From Lysobacter oculi (GTDB lineage Bacteria > Pseudomonadota > Gammaproteobacteria > Xanthomonadales > Xanthomonadaceae), in the NCBI RefSeq assembly GCF_003293695.1, contig NZ_CP029556.1:1932001-1996000 (forward strand): a stretch of DNA of 64,000 nt. Direction: 5' to 3'. The notes under the pieces were generated by a model, which worked only from the letters and a program-made list of their open reading frames with translations, searched no databases and had not been told where the DNA came from. The stretch's first letter is position 1, and the number at the start of each line of letters is the position of its first letter. This document shows positions 15,874-25,377 of this stretch, piece after piece. The position numbers were made by a program, and so were the translations under genes.

Positions 15874-18243
15874 TCAGAACGGGACCGACAGCGACGGGTC
15901 GAGCGCCAGCAGGCGCGTGCGGAAGGCGTCCTGGATGCGCGCCATCGCCGCATCGTCATTGGCCTCGAAGCGCAGCACCAGGATCGGCGTGGTGTTGGAC
16001 GCACGCACCAGGCCCCAGCCGTCCGCCCAGTCGGCGCGCAGGCCGTCGATGGTCACCGAACGCGCACCTTCGAAATCCCCCTCGGCGACGAAGCGCTGGA
16101 TGAAGGCGTGCGGGTCCTCGACCGGGATCTTGAGTTCCGGCGTGCTGATGCCATCGGGGATTTCCTCAAAGACGGTGTCGGCGTCCTCGTCGCGCGCGGC
16201 CAGGATCTCCAGCAGGCGCGCGGCGGAATAGATGCCGTCATCGAACCCGTACCAGCGTTCCTTGAAGAAGAAGTGGCCGCTCATCTCGCCGGCCAGTTCG
16301 GCTTCGGTTTCGCGCATCTTGGCCTTGATCAGCGAGTGCCCGGTCTTCCACATCAGCGGGCTGCCGCCGTGGCGCAGGATGAAGGGCATCAGCGCGCCGC
16401 TGCACTTCACGTCGTAGACGATGACCGCGCCCGGCTGGCGCTCCAGCACGTCGGCGGCGAACAGCATCAGCAGGCGGTCGGGGAAGATGTTGGCGCCGTT
16501 GGGGGTGATCACGCCGAGGCGGTCGCCGTCGCCATCGAAGGCGATGCCGAGGTCGGCGCCTTCGGCCTCCACCACCTGCCGCAGGTCGGCCAGGTTGTGC
16601 GGCTCGCTGGGGTCGGGATGGTGGTTGGGGAAGTGGCCGTCGATCTCGCAATACAGCGGCACCACATCGGCGCCGATGGCTTCCAGCACCTTCGGGCCGA
16701 GTTCGCCGGCCGCGCCGTTGCCGGCATCGACCACCACCTTGAGCGGGCGGCCGAGCTGGATGTCGGAAGCCACGCGCAGCACGTAATCCGGCGCGACGTC
16801 GCGGCTGTCGAGCGTGCCGGGCTGCGGCGCACGGTGCAGGCGGCCGCCGACGATGCGCTGGTAGAGGTCGGCGATGGTGTCGCCGGAGAGCGTCTCGCCG
16901 CCGACCACGATCTTGAAGCCGTTGTAGTCCGGCGGGTTGTGGCTGCCGGTCACCGCCACGCAGGAGCCGTTGCCGTTCTGCGCCGCGGCGAAGTAGACCA
17001 GCGGCGTCGGCGCCAGGCCGATGTCGAGGACGTTGCGGCCGCTGTCGCGCAGGCCGTCGATGAGCGCATCGGCGAGCTCCGGGCCGGACAGGCGGCCGTC
17101 GCGGCCGACCACGATGTCCTTCAGGCCCTTCTCGTGCATCAGCGAACCGATGGCCTGGCCGATGGCGCGGGCGACGTCGGCGCTGAGCGACTGCCCGACC
17201 ACGCCACGGATGTCGTAGGCGCGGAAGATGCCGCGGTCCACCGCCTGGATCTCGGCCACCGGCACCGCGGCTTCGGTCGCGCCCTGCGCATCGTCCGCCA
17301 CGGCGGACGCGGGCACGGCGGAGGCCGGCGCCAGCGGCACGCCATCGGAGACCACCGGGGCCGGCGCACCGGCGTGTTCGCCGGCCAGCGCCTCTTCCAG
17401 GGTGACTTCGTCCTCGGCCACCACTTCGCCGGCGCGACGCGCCTTGAGCTTCGGCCACGCCAGGCCGAGGCCGGCCAGCACCAGCAGCAGCACGCCGCCG
17501 ATCAGGCTGCCGAGCGCGCCCAGCCCGAACGGGCCCGGTTCGCTCGCGGCGATGCCGGTGGCGATGCGCAGGTCGGTGCCCGGCACCTTGGCGGCTTTCG
17601 CCTCGGCGCTGTCGGTGAGTGCGTTGTCACCGGCTTCGGCGATGGTGGCGTTGCCTTGGCGCAGCGCCAGATAGCCGGCGCCCGGCTGCGCGGCCGTGAC
17701 CGCCGCCTGCAGCGGCTGCAGCGGATACGCGGCCAGCGCCACCTGGCCCTTCTCCAGCGGCACACCGGCGACCAGCACATTGCCCTTGGCGCCGCGCGCG
17801 ATGCGCACTTCCGGCTTGCCGCTGGCGATCGCGGCTTCCACCGCGGCCAGCTTGCCGTAGCCGGTGGCCGGCAGGCCGGCATAGGCCGCCTGCAGGTCGG
17901 GCGGGAACACGGCGGTTTCGCTGGCGCCCTTGGCGGCGGCGGCGAACGCCTTGGCCAGCGCGTCCAGATCGGTGCCGGCGGCGGCGGTCTTCACCGTCGG
18001 GTCGGCGGCGGCATCCACCGCACGCTTCCTGACCTGCGACACCGCCTGCGCGGTCTTCTGCGCCAGCGCGTCGCGCTCGGCCATCAACGCGCTGTCGGCG
18101 GCCTCGGCGCGCCACTGCCTCACGCCCGACCACAGCAGCCACGCGCCCAGCAGGGCCAGCAGCAGCGCCAGCAGCGGCAGCGCCTTGTCGGGCGCGCCGA
18201 ACTGCAGCGGGAGTTTGGGTAGCTTGCTGGTCTTGTCGCTCAT
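15874..18243 (-). CDS. algC: Phosphomannomutase/phosphoglucomutase with membrane-anchored N-terminal domain
   Basis: Interconverts 1- and 6-phosphates of mannose and glucose for LPS and exopolysaccharide precursors (AlgC/XanA family). 789 aa. The catalytic half (about 330-789) has GVVGQSLSADVARAIGQA, the phospho-Ser loop VAVTGSHNPPDYNGFK, the Mg loop AFDGDGDRLGV, the sugar-binding GEMSGHFFF and a C-terminal phosphate loop RASNTTPILVLRFE. The first 330 residues are not enzyme: TM helix 1 (about 25-45), an Ala-rich, probably periplasmic segment, TM helix 2 (about 245-268, LGSLIGGVLLLVLAGLGLAW) and a Glu/Ala/Pro linker. Start MSDKTSK at 18243. It is last in a coaB/coaC-dut-algC string, as in Pseudomonas. 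Confidence 0.9.
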   Translation of the reverse strand: MSDKTSKLPKLPLQFGAPDKALPLLALLLALLGAWLLWSGVRQWRAEAADSALMAERDALAQKTAQAVSQVRKRAVDAAADPTVKTAAAGTDLDALAKAFAAAAKGASETAVFPPDLQAAYAGLPATGYGKLAAVEAAIASGKPEVRIARGAKGNVLVAGVPLEKGQVALAAYPLQPLQAAVTAAQPGAGYLALRQGNATIAEAGDNALTDSAEAKAAKVPGTDLRIATGIAASEPGPFGLGALGSLIGGVLLLVLAGLGLAWPKLKARRAGEVVAEDEVTLEEALAGEHAGAPAPVVSDGVPLAPASAVPASAVADDAQGATEAAVPVAEIQAVDRGIFRAYDIRGVVGQSLSADVARAIGQAIGSLMHEKGLKDIVVGRDGRLSGPELADALIDGLRDSGRNVLDIGLAPTPLVYFAAAQNGNGSCVAVTGSHNPPDYNGFKIVVGGETLSGDTIADLYQRIVGGRLHRAPQPGTLDSRDVAPDYVLRVASDIQLGRPLKVVVDAGNGAAGELGPKVLEAIGADVVPLYCEIDGHFPNHHPDPSEPHNLADLRQVVEAEGADLGIAFDGDGDRLGVITPNGANIFPDRLLMLFAADVLERQPGAVIVYDVKCSGALMPFILRHGGSPLMWKTGHSLIKAKMRETEAELAGEMSGHFFFKERWYGFDDGIYSAARLLEILAARDEDADTVFEEIPDGISTPELKIPVEDPHAFIQRFVAEGDFEGARSVTIDGLRADWADGWGLVRASNTTPILVLRFEANDDAAMARIQDAFRTRLLALDPSLSVPF

Positions 18244-18254
18244 CGTGTTCCCCG

Positions 18255-18713
18255 TCATTGCACGCCGGTATGGCCGAACCCGCCGGCCCCGCGCGTGCTT
18301 GCTTCAAATTCTTCCACCACCTGCAAGGTAGCGCGTACCACCGGCAACAGGACCAGCTGCGCGATGCGGTCTCCCGGCTGCATCGTAAAAGCCTCGCGGC
18401 CCCGATTCCACACGCTGATCATCAGCGGACCCTGGTAGTCGGCGTCGATCAACCCGGTGCCGTTGCCCAGCACGATGCCGTGTTTGTGGCCCAGCCCGGA
18501 GCGCGGCAGGATCACCGCGCACAGCGCAGGGTCGGCGATGTGGATGCTGATCCCCGACGGCACCAGCGCGGTATCGCCCGGTTCCAGCACCAGTGGCGCC
18601 TCCAGCGCGGCACGCAGGTCCAGCCCGGCACTGGCCTCGGTGGCGTAGGCGGGCAGCGGCCATTCCGCGCCGAAGCGCGCGTCCAGCACTTTCAGTTGCA
18701 GCACGTGGTGCAT
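18255..18713 (-). CDS. dut: Deoxyuridine 5'-triphosphate nucleotidohydrolase
   Basis: Hydrolyses dUTP to dUMP, protecting DNA from uracil and feeding dTMP synthesis. 152-aa trimeric-type dUTPase with its five motifs: [54 protein letters not shown] and [10 protein letters not shown]. The start codon shares one base with the coaB stop (TGATG at 18711-18715), indicating coupling. algC follows after 11 bp. Confidence 0.96.
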   Translation of the reverse strand: MHHVLQLKVLDARFGAEWPLPAYATEASAGLDLRAALEAPLVLEPGDTALVPSGISIHIADPALCAVILPRSGLGHKHGIVLGNGTGLIDADYQGPLMISVWNRGREAFTMQPGDRIAQLVLLPVVRATLQVVEEFEASTRGAGGFGHTGVQ

Positions 18714-19363
18714 CAGGGCAGTTCCTTGTCGATGAGGTCGAGCAGCATCCCGGCGATGGCGGTCTTGGGCGCCGGGCCGAGCATCGCCTCGCCGCCGGCC
18801 CAGAACACCTGCAACGCGTTGTCCTCGGCTTCGAAGCCGCTGCCGGCCACGCCGACCCGGTTGGCGCAGATCATGTCGACGCGCTTGGCCTCCAGCTTGC
18901 CGCGTGCGTAGCGCTCGATGTCGTGGGTTTCCGCGGCGAAGCCGATGACGCGGCGCGGGCGCTGCGGATGCGCGGCGACCCCGGCCAGGATGTCGCGGGT
19001 GCGGACCAGTTCCAGCGTCAGCGTGTCGCTGCCCGGCGTCTTCTTCAATTTGGTGTCGGAAAACGTGCGCGGGGTGAAGTCGGCCACCGCCGCCGCGCCG
19101 ATGTAGATCGAAGCCGGCAGCGCGGCCATCACCGCCTGATGCATGTCGGCGGCGCTGCGCACGTCGATGCGCGATACGCCTTCGGGCGTCGGCAGGTGCA
19201 CCGGGCCGGCGACCAGCACCACCTCCGCCCCCCGTTCCGCTGCAGCCGTCGCGAGCGCGAAGCCCATCTTGCCGCTGGAGCGGTTGCCGATGAAACGCGC
19301 CGGGTCGATGTCTTCGAAGGTCGGCCCTGCGCTGACGACGATCCGCGTCCCGGCCAGGCTCAC
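18713..19363 (-). CDS. coaB: Phosphopantothenate--cysteine ligase (CoaB half of CoaBC)
   Basis: Joins 4'-phosphopantothenate and cysteine (CTP-dependent) in CoA synthesis. 216 aa from a GTG start at 19363. Motifs: [59 protein letters not shown] (the Lys-x-Lys-Lys region) and GFAAETHD. Most bacteria fuse it behind CoaC. Here the GTG overlaps the CoaC stop (GTGA at 19360-19363). Either this is a genuine split with coupled genes, or one G is missing from the GGG at the junction: adding it would yield [20 protein letters not shown], a typical fusion linker, and a normal product of about 398 aa. The latter seems at least as likely. Confidence 0.9.
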   Translation of the reverse strand: MSLAGTRIVVSAGPTFEDIDPARFIGNRSSGKMGFALATAAAERGAEVVLVAGPVHLPTPEGVSRIDVRSAADMHQAVMAALPASIYIGAAAVADFTPRTFSDTKLKKTPGSDTLTLELVRTRDILAGVAAHPQRPRRVIGFAAETHDIERYARGKLEAKRVDMICANRVGVAGSGFEAEDNALQVFWAGGEAMLGPAPKTAIAGMLLDLIDKELP

Positions 19364-19908
19364 GCGCCCTTCCCGATCACGGCGTCGAGGATCTCGGCCG
19401 GTTCGCTCATCCGCCCGGGGCCGGTTTCGCCGCAGGCCTGCGCACCGACGCCCGGCCCGATCACCGTGACCCCGCGCGTCTTCAACAGGTCGATGTTGGC
19501 CTGCGTGGCGGCGTGCAGCCACATCCGGTGGTTCATCGCCGGGGCGACGAAGACCGGCGCGGTGGTGGCGAGGCAGAGCGTGGAGACCAGGTCGTCGGCG
19601 AAACCGTGCGCCAGCTTCGCCAGCGTGTTCGCCGTGGCGGGCGCGATGACGATGGCATCCGGCCAGCGCGCCAGTTCGATATGGCCCATCGCGGCTTCGG
19701 CGGCCTCATCCCACAGGCTCTGCCGCACCGGGCGCCCGGACACCGCCTGGAAAGTGGTCGCGCCGACGAAGCGCAACGCGTTATCGGTCATCGCCACCTG
19801 CACTTCGCAGCCGCGCTCGCGCAGCCGCCGCACCAGTTCCACCGCCTTGTACGCGGCCACGCCGCCGCAGACGCACAACAGGACGCGCTGGGGCGAAGAC
19901 AGGCTCAC
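19360..19908 (-). CDS. coaC: Phosphopantothenoylcysteine decarboxylase (CoaC half of CoaBC)
   Basis: FMN-dependent decarboxylation giving 4'-phosphopantetheine, the step after CoaB. 182 aa with the family motifs [18 protein letters not shown] at the N-terminus (flavin site), [20 protein letters not shown] (catalytic His), APAMNHRMW (PxMNxxMW substrate clamp) and [13 protein letters not shown] (catalytic Cys). It ends at a TGA inside the usual CoaC-CoaB linker; see the coaB entry for frameshift versus natural split. Confidence 0.92.
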   Translation of the reverse strand: MSLSSPQRVLLCVCGGVAAYKAVELVRRLRERGCEVQVAMTDNALRFVGATTFQAVSGRPVRQSLWDEAAEAAMGHIELARWPDAIVIAPATANTLAKLAHGFADDLVSTLCLATTAPVFVAPAMNHRMWLHAATQANIDLLKTRGVTVIGPGVGAQACGETGPGRMSEPAEILDAVIGKGA

Positions 19909-20028
19909 GGCTCGACGGGTTTCCTACGCAGGCGCGGGCCGCCAGCTTAACCGAACGCCTCTTCCGCCCTATGTCGATGCGCGGCCCCGGCGCCGAGCCT
20001 GTCGGCTCCTTGCCGACGGGAATTCCCG

Positions 20029-20703
20029 ATGCACATCCGCGACTGGCCCGCCGACGAACGCCCGCGCGAGAAACTGCTGCGCCACGGCGCCAGCGCCCTC
20101 TCCGATGCCGAACTGCTGGCGCTGTTCCTCGGTTCCGGCTTGCGCGGCGAAGACGCGGTCGCCACCGCGCGCGGCCTGCTGGCGGCACATGGCCCATTGC
20201 GCGCCCTGCTGGAACGCGAGCCCAGGCAGCTCGCCACGCTGAAAGGCATCGGCCCGGCCCGCGCCTGCAAACTGGCCGCCGCACTGGAGCTGGGCAGCCG
20301 CTTCCTCGCCGCCGGGCTGGAACGCGGCGATGCGCTGGCCGACCCGGCCGCCGCCGGCCGCTACTTCGCGCAACGGCTGCGCGGCCGCCCCAGCGAAGTC
20401 TTCGCCGCCCTGTTCCTCGACACCCGCCACCGCGCGCTGGCCTTCGAGGAGCTGTTCACCGGCACCATCGACGGCACCGAGGTCCATCCGCGCGAGGTGG
20501 TGAAGCGCGCCCTCCTGCACAACGCGGCGGCGGTGATCGTCGGCCACAACCACCCGAGCGGCCACCGCGAGCCGAGCGCCGCCGACCGCGCGGTGACCCA
20601 GAGCCTCAAGCAGGCGCTGGGGCTAATCGATGTGCGGCTGCTGGACCATTTCGTGATCGCCGACGGGCCGCCGGTCTCGATGGCGGCGCGCGGCTGGGTC
20701 TGA
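20029..20703 (+). CDS. radC: RadC-family JAMM/MPN-domain protein
   Basis: 224-aa RadC protein. Helix-hairpin-helix-like region TLKGIGPARACKLAAALEL (about 66-84), then a Zn-dependent MPN domain with VIVGHNHPSGHREPSAAD (JAMM motif, Glu at FEELFTGTIDGTEVHP). Historically named for a repair phenotype later assigned to recG; its cellular role is unsettled and the domain suggests a peptidase or deubiquitinase-like hydrolase. It diverges from coaC/coaB across 120 bp. Confidence 0.93.
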   Translation: MHIRDWPADERPREKLLRHGASALSDAELLALFLGSGLRGEDAVATARGLLAAHGPLRALLEREPRQLATLKGIGPARACKLAAALELGSRFLAAGLERGDALADPAAAGRYFAQRLRGRPSEVFAALFLDTRHRALAFEELFTGTIDGTEVHPREVVKRALLHNAAAVIVGHNHPSGHREPSAADRAVTQSLKQALGLIDVRLLDHFVIADGPPVSMAARGWV

Positions 20704-20790
20704 ACGCGGCGGGCCGGAATTCCGCGGGTTTTCCGGGATGCGGCGGCGGCCTGCCGTAAACTACACGGCCGCAGAACCGCCGATCCATTT

Positions 20791-22480
20791 GTGAAATCCC
20801 AGCTCAAGGCCCTGGTCGACCAGGGCATCGAAGCCCTCCGCGCACAGGGCACCCTGCCCGCCGATGCCGCCACGCCCGATTTCGTGATCGAGCGCCCGCG
20901 CGAATCGAGCCACGGCGACTTCTCCACCAATGCCGCGATGCTGCTGGCCAAGGCCGCACGCAGCAACCCGCGTGCCGTCGCGCAGGCGCTGCTCGACGCG
21001 CTGCCGGCCGATGCCACCATCGCCAAGGCCGAGATCGCCGGGCCGGGCTTCATCAACTTCCACCTCGCGCCGGCCGCCTGGCATGGCGTGGTGCGCGAGA
21101 TCCACGCGCGCGGCGATGCCTACGGCCGCAATGACAGCGGCGCCGGGCAGACGGTCGGCGTGGAATACGTCTCCGCCAACCCGACCGGCCCGCTGCATGT
21201 CGGCCACGGCCGCGCGGCGGCGATCGGCGACTCCATCGCCCGCGTGCTGGCGGCGAACGGCTGGCAGGTGATCCGCGAGTTCTATTACAACGACGCCGGC
21301 GTGCAGATCGAGAACCTGGCGAAGTCGGTGAAGGCGCGGCTCGACGGCCTCAAGCCCGGCGACACCGACTGGCCGGAAGCCGCCTACAACGGCGACTACA
21401 TCGCCGATGTCGCCGATGCCTACCTGCGCGGCGACAGCGTGGAGGTGGACGGCGAGACCGTCACCGGCGCGCGCGACATCGCCGACCTCGATGCCATCCG
21501 CCGTTTCGCCGTGGCCTGGCTGCGCCGCGAACAGAACGCCGACCTCGCCGCCTATGCGGTCGCCTTCGACAACTACTTCCTGGAGTCGTCGCTGTACGCC
21601 GATGGCAAGGTGGAGGACACCGTCGCCGAGCTGGTCCGCCACGGCCACACCTACGAGGAAGGCGGCGCGCTGTGGCTGCGCAGCACCGACTTCGGCGACG
21701 ACAAGGACCGCGTGATGCGCAAGTCCGACGGCACGTTCACCTACTTCGTGCCCGATGTCGCCTACCACCGCAACAAGTGGCAGCGCGGCTGGCAGCGCGC
21801 CATCACCGAACTCGGCGCCGACCACCACGGTTCGCTGGCGCGGGTGAAAGCCGGCCTGCAGGCGCTCGATGCCGGCATCCCCAAGGGTTATCCCGACTAC
21901 GTGCTGCACCAGATGGTCACGGTCATGCGCGGCGGCGAGGAAGTGAAGCTGTCCAAGCGTGCCGGCAGCTACGTCACCCTGCGCGACCTCATCGAGGAAA
22001 CCGGCAAGGACGCGGTGCGCTGGTTCCTGATCGCGCGCAAGCCCGATTCGCAGCTGACCTTCGACATCGACCTGGCCCGCTCGCAGTCCAACGACCAACC
22101 CGGTCTATTACGTGCAGTACGCGCATGCCCGCGTGCACAGCCTGCTGCGCCAGGCGGTGGAGAAGGGGTTCCGCTTCGACCTCGACAATGGATTGGCCAA
22201 GCTCGATGCGCTGACCGACGACGCCAGCCAGGCGCTGATGGTCGAACTCTCGCGCTACCCGGAAATGGTGGAGGCCGCCGCGGTCACGCTGGAGCCACAC
22301 GCGATCGCCCAGTATCTGCGTGACCTCGCCACCGCCTTCCACACCGCCTACCACGCGCAGCCGGTGCTGGTGGCCGATGGCGACGAGCGCGACGCCCGCC
22401 TCGCGCTCTGCACCGCCACCGCGCGCGTGCTGGCCAACGGGCTGGATTTGCTGGGCGTGTCCGCGCCCGAAAAGATGTAA
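20791..22480 (+). CDS. argS: Arginine--tRNA ligase, with an apparent single-base frameshift
   Basis: Charges tRNA-Arg. Starts at GTG 20791 ([20 protein letters not shown]). [18 protein letters not shown] holds the HIGH-type motif; the anticodon-binding domain is C-terminal. The frame is lost after [13 protein letters not shown]. An extra C at 22090-22094 (GACCAACCC) shifts it; removing it gives [20 protein letters not shown], the classic ArgS sequence, and a 562-aa protein ending GVSAPEKM at 22480, the expected length. Since argS is essential and single-copy, this is most likely sequencing error. The SPOR gene follows 16 bp later, as in Pseudomonas. Confidence 0.93.
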
Positions 22481-22496
22481 GCAGGAGCACGCACAG

Positions 22497-23375
22497 ATGG
22501 CCGCACGTCGCGGAAAATCGCAGGCCCGCCGCAGTGGCGGGAGCAACAACGGACTGCCGGGCTGGGCCTGGCTGGTGATCGGCGTGCTGTTGGCGCTGGT
22601 GGTGGTGTTGATGGCGCCCAAGTTCATCGGCGGCAAGGATGGCGAAGGCGGCTTCTTCCGCATCGGCGCGCCGCATGCCAACCCGGACGCGCAGCCGCAG
22701 GGCAGCAGCGAAACCGATGGCGCCTTCGAGCCGGTCGGTGCCGAACCCGCCGCCAAGCCGGCCAAGCAGGCCGAAGCCACCGACAAGGCCGGCAACTTCG
22801 ATTTCTACGAGCTGCTGCCGGGCGAGGAAGTCGCGATGACCGACGCCCAGATCGCCGCCATCGCCCGCGAGGAAGCGCGCCGCAAGGCCGCCGAAGCCAA
22901 GGCCGACAGCGCCGCCAGTCTCGATGCCGCCACCCAGGCCGCCGATGCGCAGGCCCGCGCGACCGCAGCCGCCGCCGGCCTGCCGCAGCCGTTGCCGGAA
23001 GCAGGCAGCACCACGCCTGCGCCCGCCAAGCCGGTGCAGGTCGCCAGCGCGCAGCCCGCGCCGAAGCCGGCCACCGCGCCGGTCGCGTCCACCGAGAAAC
23101 CCGCCACCACGCCGGTCGCCGAGAGCAAGCCGCCGACCGCCTCCACGCCGTACGTGCTGCAGGCCGGCGCCTTCCAGGCCAGCGGTGACGCCGAGGCGGT
23201 CAAGGCCAAGATCGCCATGCTCGGGCTCAATGCACGTGTGGAATCGGCCAGTATCAACGGCAAGACCATGTACCGCGTGCGGATGGGGCCCTACGCCACC
23301 GCCTCGGAGCTGGCGGAAGCCAAGTCCAAGCTGTCCAGCGGCGGGCTGCCGGCGGTCGCGGTCAAGGCCAAGTAA
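22497..23375 (+). CDS. SPOR-domain protein, FtsN-like
   Basis: 292-aa inner-membrane protein with one TM helix (about 20-41, PGWAWLVIGVLLALVVVLMA), a long Ala/Pro/Lys periplasmic linker and a C-terminal SPOR domain (about 218-292: YVLQAGAFQASGDAEAVKAK, MYRVRMGPYATASELAEAK). SPOR domains bind denuded glycan at the septum, and the layout matches FtsN, which triggers septal synthesis. The ATG at 22497 follows AGGAG at good spacing. Cotranscription with argS is likely. The linker's low complexity explains several spurious frames on both strands. Confidence 0.88.
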   Translation: MAARRGKSQARRSGGSNNGLPGWAWLVIGVLLALVVVLMAPKFIGGKDGEGGFFRIGAPHANPDAQPQGSSETDGAFEPVGAEPAAKPAKQAEATDKAGNFDFYELLPGEEVAMTDAQIAAIAREEARRKAAEAKADSAASLDAATQAADAQARATAAAAGLPQPLPEAGSTTPAPAKPVQVASAQPAPKPATAPVASTEKPATTPVAESKPPTASTPYVLQAGAFQASGDAEAVKAKIAMLGLNARVESASINGKTMYRVRMGPYATASELAEAKSKLSSGGLPAVAVKAK

Positions 23376-23396
23376 GCCGCCTCGTCACCCACACGG

Positions 23397-23422
23397 AAAC
23401 GCCGGGCATGCCCGGCGTTTTT
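23397..23422. terminator. Bidirectional Rho-independent terminator
   Basis: AAACGCCGGGC (23397-23407) and GCCCGGCGTTTTT (from 23410) form a perfect stem with A and T runs on either side. It sits between the convergent SPOR and alpha/beta-hydrolase genes and can serve both. Confidence 0.92.
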
Positions 23423-23434
23423 CATCCGCGATGT

Positions 23435-24295
23435 TCATGTCGATGTGGCTTCGGGGAAGTGCGCGTCGAGCCAGGCGTGCAGGGTCTCGAACACCGGCGC
23501 GCGGTCGGCTTCGTTGAACAGCTCGTGGTAGTGCCGGGCGAATTCGTGCGTCGCGACGATGTCGCGCGGCGCGGCTTCGGCGAAGCGCCGGCTGCCGCGT
23601 GCATCGACCAGATGATCGTCGCCGGCATAGAGCAGCAGCGTCGGCACGCGCCATGACGGTGCCGCCGCGATGACCGCCGGGCCGGCGCCATCGATGAACA
23701 TCGCCATCCGCCCACCCACGCGGTCGTGGCAGAGCGGGTCGTTGCGATAGGCGGCCACTTCCGCCGCGTCATGGGAGATGCGCTCGATCGGCAGGCCGTT
23801 GCCTATCGTGATGCCGGGCGCGATGTTCGCCAGCAGGCGGGCCAGCGCCTTCTGCCAGCCGCGCATGCCCGATGCCAGCGCCGGCGATGACAACACCAGC
23901 GCATCGACCGGCCGCAGTCCGCGTTCGACGAAGCGCGCCGCCACCGCGCCACCCATGCTGTGGCCGAGCAGCACCAGCGGCGTGTCCGCGCCGGCTTCCC
24001 CACGCAGATGGTCGATGACGCTGGCGAGGTCGGTGAGCAGACGGCCGGGCGAACTCAGCGTGCCGCGCCGGCCCGGCGATTCTCCGTGCGCGTACTGGTC
24101 AAACGCCCGCACATCGAAACCCCATGCGTTCAATTGCGCGGCGACATGGGCATAGCGGGCGGCGTGTTCGCCCAGCCCGTGCACGATCAGCACGGTACCG
24201 CGCGAAGGGCCCGCGCCGGTGTGCGGCCAGGCGTGCGTGCGCAGCGCGATGCCATCGTCCATCGGCAACCATCCGGGTGTGGCCTGCGGGTGCAT
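23435..24295 (-). CDS. Alpha/beta hydrolase, monoacylglycerol-lipase-like
   Basis: 286-aa serine hydrolase of the lysophospholipase/monoacylglycerol lipase group (hydrolase_4). Oxyanion HGLGEHAARYAHVA, nucleophile VLLGHSMGGAVAARFVERG (Ser in GHSMG), Asp in LLLYAGDDHLVDARG and His in FARHYHELFNEADR. The start MHPQATPG at 24295 was preferred to longer forms that overlap the divergent promoter region. No signal peptide, so cytosolic; the likely substrate is a monoacylglycerol or lysophospholipid. Confidence 0.88.
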   Translation of the reverse strand: MHPQATPGWLPMDDGIALRTHAWPHTGAGPSRGTVLIVHGLGEHAARYAHVAAQLNAWGFDVRAFDQYAHGESPGRRGTLSSPGRLLTDLASVIDHLRGEAGADTPLVLLGHSMGGAVAARFVERGLRPVDALVLSSPALASGMRGWQKALARLLANIAPGITIGNGLPIERISHDAAEVAAYRNDPLCHDRVGGRMAMFIDGAGPAVIAAAPSWRVPTLLLYAGDDHLVDARGSRRFAEAAPRDIVATHEFARHYHELFNEADRAPVFETLHAWLDAHFPEATST

Positions 24296-24363
24296 CGGGT
24301 CTCCTTGGGGCTTCGCAGCGGGTGCGACGCGCATGCGGCACACTGCAGGCCAAGGAGAATGCC

Positions 24364-24774
24364 ATGGCGATCGAATCCGCACTGATCAAGCCCGTCGTCG
24401 ACGCCATCATGGCCCTGCTGCGCCGGGGCGAGAACGTGCAGCTGCACCGCCACGCCGAGAAAGCCGTGCGCGAGGCGATCCGCGAACTGCTACTGGCCAG
24501 CCCGGACGAGAACAAGGCGGCGGCGAGGATCGCCATCGCCAAGGCCGCCGGCCTGCTGTCGGAAGACGTGGTGCTGGCCGAAGAGATGCTGCAGAAGCAT
24601 CGCGCCACCAAGGCGCAGACGCGCACGCGTTCGAGCGGCTCGCGGGCACGCAAGCCGAAGGCGGTGGAAGATGCGGCTGCATCCGCTTCAGACAAGTCTT
24701 CGACCAGACCCGCGCCCAAACCCGCGTCGAAAACCACCAAGCCGGCGACGACGCGCAAACGGGCTTCGACATGA
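24364..24774 (+). CDS. Small helical protein with basic, low-complexity tail (unknown)
   Basis: 136 aa, not recognised. Residues 1-80 are helical and charged (IESALIKPVVDAIMALLRRG, HRHAEKAVREAIRELLLA, LLSEDVVLAEEMLQKHRATK), without TM or signal. Residues 85-136 are a Ser/Thr/Lys/Arg/Pro tail similar in style to the tail on the TfoX-like protein here. AAGGAGA lies just before the ATG at 24364. Its stop overlaps the ICMT-like start (ATGA at 24771-24774), so the two are coupled. The tail suggests nucleic-acid binding, by composition only. Confidence 0.7.
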   Translation: MAIESALIKPVVDAIMALLRRGENVQLHRHAEKAVREAIRELLLASPDENKAAARIAIAKAAGLLSEDVVLAEEMLQKHRATKAQTRTRSSGSRARKPKAVEDAAASASDKSSTRPAPKPASKTTKPATTRKRAST

Positions 24775-25340
24775 GCTGCTCGCTGGTTTTCTACACGCTG
24801 GTCGCGCTGTGGGTCGGGCTGGAATTCTGGCTCGGGCGGCGGCGGCGTTCCGGCGGCGGCGATGCCTCGCGCGACGACGGCACGCTGCGCCTGCTGCACC
24901 GGGTGATCGGCGCCAGCGTGTTGGTGGCGGTGCTGGCGGCCTATACCGGCTGGCTGCGCTGGCCGCAGCCATGGCAGTCGGTGCTGTTCTGGACCGGCAT
25001 CGCGTTGATGGCGGGTGGCCTGCTGCTGCGCTGGATTTCGGTGCGCACGCTGGCGCGCTGGTTCACCGTGGACGTGGCGGTGCGCGACGACCAGCGCCTG
25101 ATCCAGCACGGGCCGTACCGCTGGCTACGGCATCCGTCCTATACCGGCGCGTTGATGCTGTTCCTCGGCATGGGCCTGGCGCTCGGCAACGTGCTCAGCC
25201 TGGTGGTGTTGATGCTGCCGGTCCCGCTCGCCTTCCTGCGCCGCATCCACGTGGAGGAGGCGGCGCTGGCGGCGCACTTCGGCGAGGCCTGGACCGCGCA
25301 CGCGCGGCGGACCTGGCGGCTGGTCCCGTTCGTCTGGTGA
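24771..25340 (+). CDS. Isoprenylcysteine carboxyl methyltransferase-like membrane protein
   Basis: 189-aa integral membrane protein with about five TM helices and the ICMT/PEMT C-terminal signature: DDQRLIQHGPYRWLRHPSYT (His-x-x-Tyr-x-x-x-Arg-His-Pro), LAFLRRIHVEEAALAAHFGE (Glu). These residues bind S-adenosylmethionine. Bacterial members methylate diverse small or lipid substrates, so the substrate is open. Translationally coupled to the preceding small gene. Confidence 0.85.
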   Translation: MSCSLVFYTLVALWVGLEFWLGRRRRSGGGDASRDDGTLRLLHRVIGASVLVAVLAAYTGWLRWPQPWQSVLFWTGIALMAGGLLLRWISVRTLARWFTVDVAVRDDQRLIQHGPYRWLRHPSYTGALMLFLGMGLALGNVLSLVVLMLPVPLAFLRRIHVEEAALAAHFGEAWTAHARRTWRLVPFVW

Positions 25341-25377
25341 AGCGGCACAATGGGCGCTTTCCACCGCGCGCCCCGCC

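Noticed and set aside
16108..18222. 704-codon frame antisense to algC
   Set aside because: Composition of a GC-driven antisense frame; algC has complete catalytic motifs.
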